Source of the DNA: Monodelphis domestica
Taxonomy: Eukaryota > Chordata > Mammalia > Didelphimorphia > Didelphidae
Assembly: GCF_027887165.1 (NCBI RefSeq)
Contig: NC_077231.1
Coordinates: 125,067,987-125,131,986 of the forward strand
Length of the DNA stretch: 64,000 bases
Reading direction: 5' to 3'
Shown: positions 56,369 through 64,000 of the stretch, piece by piece
Numbering within the stretch: position 1 is the stretch's first letter
Layout of the letters: the number at the start of each line of letters is the position of its first letter
Notes under the pieces: generated by a model
Told to the model about the DNA's origin: nothing
The model's database searches: none
The model's input: the letters and a program-made list of their open reading frames with translations, nothing else
Position numbers and translations under genes: made by a program

Positions 56369-56429
56369 TGTAAGCACTGAGGATCCAAATAAAGGTAAAA
56401 GATAGACCCTGCTCTCAAAAAGATATCAG

Positions 56430-56930
56430 TCTAATGGGGACGACGACAGAAGAGGGTGCCCTCTCTCTTCTCTGGGAACAAGGAAAGAGAGTTCATAGGG
56501 AGATCAATCATTTTATTATATTATCAATAGTTATTATACCTATCGGAGTAATTCTATTATTTGATATTTCCCCACTCTACTCCTATCATTTCATCAGGTA
56601 CAACACGGCACTATCGTGCCATTTAGCGCCCTGCACTCTGAATGCAGCCAATGACCAAGCACTCTCTGCGCTACTTAATTGCCCATCCTCAGCCGATTCA
56701 GCCCTGGAGCACTTGGCTGAGGCGGGCCTTGCAACCAAACAATTATTTCCTTCCTCCCACCTTGGAGATTTGGCTGCACATTTCGCATCAGCTCCGTTGG
56801 CTCCACCTTCCTGCGTAAGAGGACGTGCAGAGAATCAGCTGAGGTAGCTAAGGGGATCCTTTCCATAAAGCGGATGGGCCCGCCCCTTTGCTCGTCATTA
56901 CTCTCCCCCCAAAGGATCTGTGATCGATTC
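56430..56930. promoter_or_regulatory. CpG-bearing unique patch, possible regulatory element
   Basis: Roughly 15-20 CpG dinucleotides in 500 bases, against a CpG-poor background, with no repeat signature from about 56,460. A CCAAT on the plus strand (GCAGCCAATGACC at 56,643) and GC-rich stretches are present. The 137-codon frame at 56434-56847 has no family resemblance. Function unknown; it could be a distal enhancer, an orphan CpG patch or an unrecognised first exon. Confidence 0.3.
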
Positions 56931-58809
56931 CTGTGGTTGTTCCAATTTCACCAAGCAGGGATGCTGGCATCTTAAGAGTTTGTTGTTGTTGTTTTGGGGG
57001 GGGTTGAGATGTGCTTTTCCTGTTCTTTCTTTGCTCTTCTTTTTTTATGGCCAGCACATATTTGTGTATGTTCTGATGGAGCTTAACTGTTCCTGAATAT
57101 GTTCTTGCATGTGCCTCTAATGTTAACACACCCGATTGGTGGGTGCCCGGGAGTTTAGTCATGAAACACTAATAGAAGTTCCCTAACAGCCAAGTGCTTA
57201 GTAAGTAGACTTTTCTATCGCGGTTCACCTGTATCATGTCTTATGTGCATGAGTACTCCATTGTATCACTGTATGTTTATATATTCTTTCATAGGAATTC
57301 ATGCACATAATTACACAAAATGTGCATAACCACCATGGATAAATAAAAAGGCAGTTCAAAAAATAGGGAGCCGGTCATTTCTAAGGCTAAGTAGCATAAT
57401 TAACTGGCAGGAGTCTCAGCTCTATTTCTTCTGGCCTACTGTGAAAGGTTTTAAAAAACAAAACCAAAGGAAAGGAGAATCTTCCAACTCCTCATCTCAC
57501 TTTAGGTTTTGGAAATGGAATTTACTCTTGGCCTCCTTCTTAAGTGGCTCATGGTAAACAGGAAGCACAGATGGGGTTGAGGAAATCTGGGGCTAGCGAT
57601 AAAGTGTTCCACTTGAGGGAAGGGGAAAGAGATGAGTGCCAGTGTAGACCCCTGAAGGTTGTGAAGTGAAGCACAGAAGGTTCTCAGAAATCTAGAAAGT
57701 CTCATCATAGAGAATATTGCTAGGCAACTGGTGAACTCTGAGAAACTCTTTGGACTCCACCACCAGGAGAAGCCAAGAGGAGTAAAGAAAGTCATGCTTC
57801 AGTTTGAGCTGGGAATTTCTGCTCAGGCTGAATGTGACCAGATAAAACCACATAAAGGAAAGATCTCAGAGCGACATCAGCTCCCCGCTGAATTGGAGTA
57901 GAAGATATAGCAAAAAAGGGTAGTGTTAGGAGAGGTGTATGTGTTATGTATATTTTGAATGGTTAAAAACTGTCTGAATCATAGACATCAAAACCATAAA
58001 GGTTCAGTTGAATTACATAAAGAAATTAGCATAAAGAGATGGAGGAAAAAGAAGACAAGAGCCAAAACCGAGACCCAGAATATAGTCTCTGTTTTTTTCT
58101 CCTACATATTTCCTAGGAATATGTGAACAAAAACAACTATCTAGGAGCATGAGGAGGACATGCTTCATCCTGGGACATTGGTTTTAGCAACTCTCTCTGA
58201 GAAGGGGAAAAAAAAAGCACAAATCAAACCCAAGCTAATAAATTTATTTTTCTTCCCTAATTTAAAGGGATATTACAGTGATTAATACCCAGATTCCAAG
58301 AGAAAACTTTTTAAGACCTAGAGTCTCAAGCACATAATGGAGAAGCTTCTTTTTTTAAGTTCCTCATATCACCAATCCACTTAGCTCTTCTCCCTATTTG
58401 ACTAGCCATTTGTCTATTTTGGTGACCTAAGAAAAGAATTTCAGAACAATCATTAATGATAGAAGTTGGGAGATTCTCTTTCTTTGACCAGAAACTTCAA
58501 GCCACTGTGGGTTTGGGGTGGGTATCTTTTAGCATAAGTGCCTTCTACTTTAACCAGAGTAAGAAAATTGAATGTGTTAAAGGAATGATAGTATCAAAGG
58601 TTAGGATCTGAAGATCTCTGTCTTCACCTCTCCCTTGAAGGCATTGATGGGGTGGGAGTGTAAGGGATTAGGGGATGTGTGTGAAGGGACTGAAGGAATT
58701 CAGAACATTTGTAAACCCTCCAGCTATACTTTACCAGGTGTATTCAAGAGATGACTTTCTGAAAAGCCAGCTGGATGTCATTTTTGTATGTTGAACTATC
58801 TTTTCTTTG
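56931..58809. other. No recognised feature
   Basis: About 1.9 kb of intergenic sequence; the 104- and 97-codon minus frames have no recognisable similarity. Confidence 0.4.
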
Positions 58810-58999
58810 TTTTTTAAACCCTTACCTTCCGATTTAGAATCAATACTGTGTGTTGGTTTGAAGGCAGAAGAGTAGTAAGGGCAAGGCAAAGGGGGTCAAG
58901 TGATTTGCCCTGTCATACAGCTAGGAAGTGTCTGAGTGAACCTAGGACCTCCTGTCTCTGGGCCTGGCTCTCAATCCACTGAGCCGCCCAGCTACCCCC
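58810..58999 (-). repeat. WSINE1-like SINE
   Basis: Reverse copy (AAACCCTTACCTTCCGATTT to CACTGAGCCGCCCAGCTACC). TTGAAC..TCTTTT occurs on both sides (about 58,790 and 59,002), a diverged target-site duplication. Confidence 0.9.
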
Positions 59000-60348
59000 A
59001 TTGAACAGTCTTTTAAATGAACTAGGGAGCTTGCTAACTTCAAAATGACTATAATCACTATCTGTAAATTACTATTTTAGGCTACTTTTCTCTTTCTAAC
59101 ATTTACTGCCTTTACACATTGTCAATTTCCAACTTTCCCCCATTTCAGTTCTCTCATTATACTTGTTATCTCTATAAAATACCCAAACCAAATCTTTCCA
59201 TGTTATATCAATCCCCTCCTCTTCAGCCTAGCTCTAGTCAAAATATGCATCACCCTTTCCAAAATCCTTTTCTCCCTTCTCTACTCTTTTCTATCTTTTC
59301 CCATTTTCACTTTCTTTTCATATTTATCTCTTCTCCATCTCAGGTTTTCTCCCTATATTGATCCTGAGCTCAGAAGGGAGGTATGAGAGAGAAAAAAATG
59401 GAGGACCCAGTGGAGTCTTTCTCTTTTGACTCATCAGGTAATCCCTTTGAAAAGGACCAGGAGGGAGCTCTTGTCTGATCTTGGTGGGGACAGGATGTAT
59501 GTTGAGCTCTCGTGCCACCCAACACGTCCTCAGCAACCAAAGGCAGAGTCCTGCAGCTCCCCCAACCCTTCAGCAGCAGAAGGATGCTTCAGCCCTGGAC
59601 AGCTCACCCCCAAACAGACATTTGAGTCCCATTGGATTTTGCTAGTCCCTCTTGTGGTCTATAAAATTCCTCTTCTCTCAGAGGTCCCTGGAGTCTCCTA
59701 CACTAACTTGAGCCCTTAAAGATCTTTCCAGGCTTCCCTATTTTATTCTCAGTGCTCCTAGGCAGAGGCTTCTAACTCATTCAGTCCACCTTCTGTAGTC
59801 CCATAGCCCCATCTTCCTTCCTTCACTTTCACTCGCATCTCTTTACCCCTCCCCTCCCCTCCCTTTGGGGTTCATAAACTTTGGTCTGCAAATCCTGCTT
59901 CTAGAATCTGGTATCTTAATCAGCTGCCTTCACTTTTTGAGGAATGAGTTTTTTTCCTCTAAGGAAAATATGAGGGCAGGCAGAGCAGGCCAGATCAGGT
60001 CAGACCAGACAAAAGCTAAAGAATGGTTCCCAGGGCTGAAAGAAGAGTGGACCCAAAAGAGGAAGAATTTCCTGGAAGCCTAGGGGGTTGCCCTAATGAG
60101 ATTGGAAATGTCATGGCCTGCATTTCAAATATTAAGCAGGACAAATTTGGGAATGCAGTTGGAAGGGACTACTTGTGGGCAGGGCATATACTACTATCCG
60201 GGAGAAGAGTTATGAAAGAGATGGGAGGCTGCAAAACAGGGAGTGACTTCAGAGGAAAAAGCAGAGGATCTAAAAAAGTTGAGAGATAAAGCAATAGATG
60301 ATGAAAAGGGTTTAGGAAAAAGAAGAAAAACTATTAAAAAAAAAAAAA
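59000..60348. other. No recognised feature
   Basis: About 1.3 kb with pyrimidine-rich 59,100-59,340; short frames only. Confidence 0.4.
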
Positions 60349-60357
60349 GATGCAAGG

Positions 60358-60560
60358 GGGCAGCTGGGTGGCTCAGTGGATTGAGAGCCAAGCCTAGAGA
60401 TGGGAGGTCCTAGGTTCAAATCTGGCCTCAGACACTTCCCAGCTGTGTGACCCTGGGCAAGTCACTTGACCCCCATTGCCTAGCCCTTACCACTCTTCTA
60501 CCTTGCAGCCAATACACAGTATTGACTCCAAGACAGAAGGTAAGGGTTTAAAAAAAAAAA
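60358..60560 (+). repeat. WSINE1-like SINE with target-site duplication
   Basis: Near-consensus copy between AGATGCAAG at 60349-60357 and 60561-60569; poly(A) tail intact. Looks recent. Confidence 0.92.
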
Positions 60561-60569
60561 AGATGCAAG

Positions 60570-62470
60570 AAAGAGAGGAAGGAAGTTCTTTTGCCATGAA
60601 GGATATTGATGTAAACCTCATCTTTTTTCCTAGAATTGACACTCAGGTTTCTCACTTCCTCTTTTACTATCAAATATTTCTCAAGTATAGAAGCCTGAGC
60701 ATAGCATCAGTTCCACAGGCAGAGGCCACCATCAGAAGGAATGACAATAAGGGAACCATATTTTTAGAACAGGCATAGTACTAGGAAGTTCAGGGGAGCA
60801 CAGAAAGAGGTCAGGAGAGTCATTCTGGAAGGTCTATTTCCACCCCTGTTAAATTACTTGTTAGCCCATGTCATAGATTGAGGGCATTCCAGTATCTAAA
60901 ATACTGAACTAAAAGCCTTGAATGAATATAAGAACACCTGTTGCACTTACTATGTGTTTTGGAGTTTGGAAACTGGCTCTGGAGAGTTCAAAGCTGTCAG
61001 TAAACTTAATGGCACTTTTGTTTGGCCACAGAGCCTTTTATGAGCTAATGGCTCCCTGTGCAGAGGCATAAATTCCTGAGAAATTTACTGACAAATCTTT
61101 TGCAGTGTCTAGCCTAGGCCCTCCAGGGAAAATTCTTCCTTTATGAGAATAAAGCCTAATATATTTTCAAAGTTTTCAAGGAATACCCCAAACTCTTCCT
61201 TCTCTCCTTTGCCCATCTCAACCAATAGTACACTCAAAGATCCCAAAGCTAAATTCTAGGGAAGAGAGGGAAACTAAAGAAAACAGGGCAGGAAGCCACA
61301 TTTGGAGGTACATGGCCTGGTAGGACACCAGCATCAGGCAGCAGCCCCAACAGTTCATTGAAATCCAACCCAAATGTCCAACTTGAAAACTTGCATGGTA
61401 TATACCCTCCCTGGCTACACATAAACATCATTCAACAATTATTGTTTGGATTGTGCATGGGCTCACTTTTTTCCTTTCCTAATTTTGAAACAGGTTGCCA
61501 TAAAAACACCCAATTAGACAAGCGTTTGCTGCCAAAGGGTATTAAGTGAAATGGGTAGAAAAAAATTGATCTTCCTTGTCTCTTAGGGCCTTGTGGCCCT
61601 AAAATAGCTGTCATTTAAGATCACCACTTGTGGAAAGCCCAGCTGATTGATGTACCTCCATTTCCCCTGGTGTAGATAGTTTCTCTCATACATTAGTGCT
61701 GCATATGCCTCTATAGGTACATAGAGAAGTCTAATTTAATGATATCTATAGCCTCTAATGCATGTAAAGCTCAATAACGCCCTTATCAACATCACCTGTT
61801 CTTAGTTGAAGACACAAGGCACTGTGTGGAGCATGGCTGGCTGCTGCTCCTTTCCCCCTCTGGCCCGAGGACATTTTTTCGTGCCCCCCGAACTCTCTTG
61901 AATTTGCCCTCTGGGCACTAGTTTGGCTACTGAGGCTGTGAAAGGGGGGGCTTTTGTTAACTGGGAAAAACACAGAACTATTAAATATTCAGAAAAACCA
62001 CTCTTTAATAAAGGAAAGGGGCTCAGTACTTTCCTCTAGGCCTCTACTCAGACCCCCATGCAGAGTCCCAAGATCCTGGTGGCTCTGGTCACTGACCCCT
62101 GGGAATGCCAACCGGGCTAGATTGACCAAAGAATTTGGGGGGCCCATATACCATTTGGAAAGATGATTGACCTTACCATAGCTACAAAGAAATGGGCATG
62201 TTGAAATACTGACTGGATGCAATCAAGCTTGGGAAAGGAATCCTAAGGGAAGGGGCTACCTATAAAGGATACTAAAAGGATGGCCCCAGCCCAGGTGTGG
62301 GTCTTCTGGGGAAAGGGTCTCTGATATAATGGGGAAGACAAGAAGGGTACTTAGCACCTGCTTAGCCCCACCAAACTGGGATTGCCTTTACCTTGGGGTC
62401 CATTATTCAGTCTGAAACCTTGAGCCTGAGATTCCCTTCAGGGTGGATTCTCACCCAGTACAAGTTTTGG
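60570..62470. other. Mostly unassigned intergenic sequence
   Basis: About 1.9 kb. A plus-strand AATAAAGG at 62,008 in a pyrimidine/GC-mixed context hints at an LTR-like element, but no ends or duplications were found. No exon recognised. Confidence 0.35.
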
Positions 62471-62479
62471 AGTCTCCAG

Positions 62480-62560
62480 CTTATCAGTTAGACCCCAAAC
62501 TTGGGGTTCATCAGATCTTACTAGGCTATAAGTTTGGGGTTTCTAGATTCCAGGTGGACA
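62480..62560. repeat. Half copy of the fold-back element of 54,192-54,333
   Basis: CTTGGGGTTCATCAGATCTT, ACTAGGCTATAAGTTTGGGG and TTTCTAGATTCCAGGTGGAC match 54,270-54,322 with few changes. No inverted partner is visible nearby, though a short ACCCCAAACTTGGGGT palindrome sits at its start. Confidence 0.65.
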
Positions 62561-62929
62561 CTTTCTACAACTGTCTCTGTACACTAAGCGTAAGTGGTAC
62601 CTTTTTCTGACAAGCAAGTGGGCCAGGGGCAAAAGGTCCCACTCAGACAGTAATTGGAGTGGAGCCCTTTCAGATGGATGGAGCTCTCCAGTTTGCACCC
62701 AAGGCCTGAATTGCTTCTCTACCTTTCCCCCAGGCCCTTGGGAGAAAAACAGTTTTAAAAGAATACTTGACTGTAACTAGAGCCCAAGTAGCCCTAAGAC
62801 TTGGAATTGCTGATAAATGGCAGGCAAATGGTCCGCAAATGAAGATTGGGGAACTATTTTGGCTAGATACTATGGGGGGGGGGCCAAACCTAACACTTAA
62901 TCATGAAGGAAATGCTAAATAAGAAAAAG

Positions 62930-63118
62930 AAGGTGGGGCAGCTAAGTGGCTCAGGGGACAGGGAGGTTCTGAGTTCAAATGTGATCTCAGACACTTCCTA
63001 GCTGTGTGAGCCTGGGCAAGTCACTTAACTCCCATTGCCTAGCCCTTACCACTCTTCTGCCTTCAAACCAATCCATAGTATTGATTCTAAGATGGAAGGT
63101 AAAGGGCTTAAAAAAAAA
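62930..63118 (+). repeat. WSINE1-like SINE, internally deleted
   Basis: GGTGGGGCAGCTAAGTGGCT joins early to GGGAGGTTCTGAGTTCAAAT, missing about 20 bases of the tRNA-like part; the rest runs to the A-tail. Confidence 0.85.
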
Positions 63119-63330
63119 GTAAATGTAAAAGTATCAAAAGTCTTAAATCATGACAGTTGTCTTGGCTGTGTGTGCTTTGTTCCTAAAGCTCAATGGATTT
63201 CATGTGTATTCATGGGGAGGTGCCCTGGGGTAGGAAGAGGATCTTTTGGCATGTGGCCAGTGTCTTTGCTCCTAGCCTGCTGAGACAGTGACTGACTGGA
63301 GAATCATGGGGGCATCCTGACCAGATCTCC

Positions 63331-64000
63331 AGGCTGGTGTACAGATGCTGACGGGTGGCTGGAAGGATGCAGGCAGGAGCCCTGTAACCCAGCCATAGGC
63401 ACAGGCACAGCGTCCCAGGGACTTTCCCTCCTAGGAGCCTGCACACAACTAGTCAAATTTGACCCAGAGTAGCTCCAGGGAGGTCAATTCATGGTCTTCC
63501 CATCTGCATTGTGGTTTTCACTGCTGCCCCTCTAGATAAACATGAATCATGGGCAGAGCCACTGGGACCAAAGTGAGCCATGGGTAAAGCTATGCCTCCT
63601 CCTCCTTTCCCTCGCTGGAAGGGGAAGGGGAAGGGGCTCCTCAGGTTCCCTTCCAGGAAAATGCAGACTGTCAGGACCCCAAACTGAACCCCCGGCTAAT
63701 GATGGGCTTCCCTTTGGTACTCTGGTAAGTCCTGCCTCTTCTCAGGCACCTGCTGGCATTCCCTCATGTCCTGACTTACTAGTGCTTCTTTGCCATTTGG
63801 CCCATGCCTATGTAAGCACTTGGTTAAATTTGTGACCTCTCCACTTTCCCAGCTCTGGTTACAGGCTGGTCCACAGATGCTGACAGGTTGCTGTAAGGAT
63901 GCAGGCAGAGCTCTGTAAGTAGTCAGGTGGTGTAGACAGTCTACCTGGGCCTTTCCTTTTCACCACTATCCCTCAAACTGGGCCAACAGAGTGAATCATG
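63331..64000. repeat. Tandem duplication with a period of about 530 bp, running off the window
   Basis: 63331-63387 (AGGCTGGTGTACAGATGCTG...) recurs at 63863-63918 (AGGCTGGTCCACAGATGCTG...) with roughly 85% identity, both continuing GGATGCAGGCAG. Later landmarks also recur: TTTTCACT...GAATCATG at about 63,522-63,550 and TTTTCACC...GAATCATG at 63,958-64,000. No coding frame is conserved between the units. Confidence 0.6.

Overview
The window is mammalian genomic DNA, almost certainly from a marsupial. Marsupial-type tRNA-derived SINEs (WSINE1-like and MAR1-like), CORE-SINE/MIR (THER1) copies, L2 and RTE-type LINEs and marsupial L1 dominate it, CpG is scarce, and one typical vertebrate multi-exon gene is present. 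An Australasian marsupial is plausible from the abundance of the WSINE1-like SINE, but I cannot prove it from sequence alone.

The one confident gene is SLC2A3 (GLUT3, facilitative glucose transporter) on the minus strand. Ten exons run from about 39,105 (TATA-led first exon) down to a poly(A) site near 27,080. All splice sites are GT/AG, exon lengths match those I recall for human SLC2A3, the joined frame is open, and it gives 501 residues with all the sugar-transporter signatures. Intron 6 holds a decayed copy of the first 50 bases of exon 8 (32,263-32,312).

Positions 1-27,000, downstream of the gene, are repeat-rich intergenic DNA with no recognisable exon. The best structure is at 18,560-22,690. 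There an old minus-strand L1 has been split by a 3'-truncated L1 5' end, by an RTE-like retroposon that itself carries a solo LTR, and by a second solo LTR. Target-site duplications mark every insertion. A second 3'-truncated L1 5' end lies at 12,985-14,111.

Positions 39,150-64,000, upstream of the gene, are again repeats (L1, L2, MIR, MAR1, WSINE1, two fold-back elements) separated by sequence I cannot assign. A CpG-bearing patch near 56,430-56,930 and a tandem duplication of about 530 bp that runs off the right edge deserve a look. No CRISPR array, rRNA, functional tRNA or bacterial-type gene was seen. Apart from SLC2A3, the listed open frames are short chance frames, SINE/LINE translations or antisense shadows. 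SINE and LINE family names are from memory of consensus sequences and were not checked against a library.
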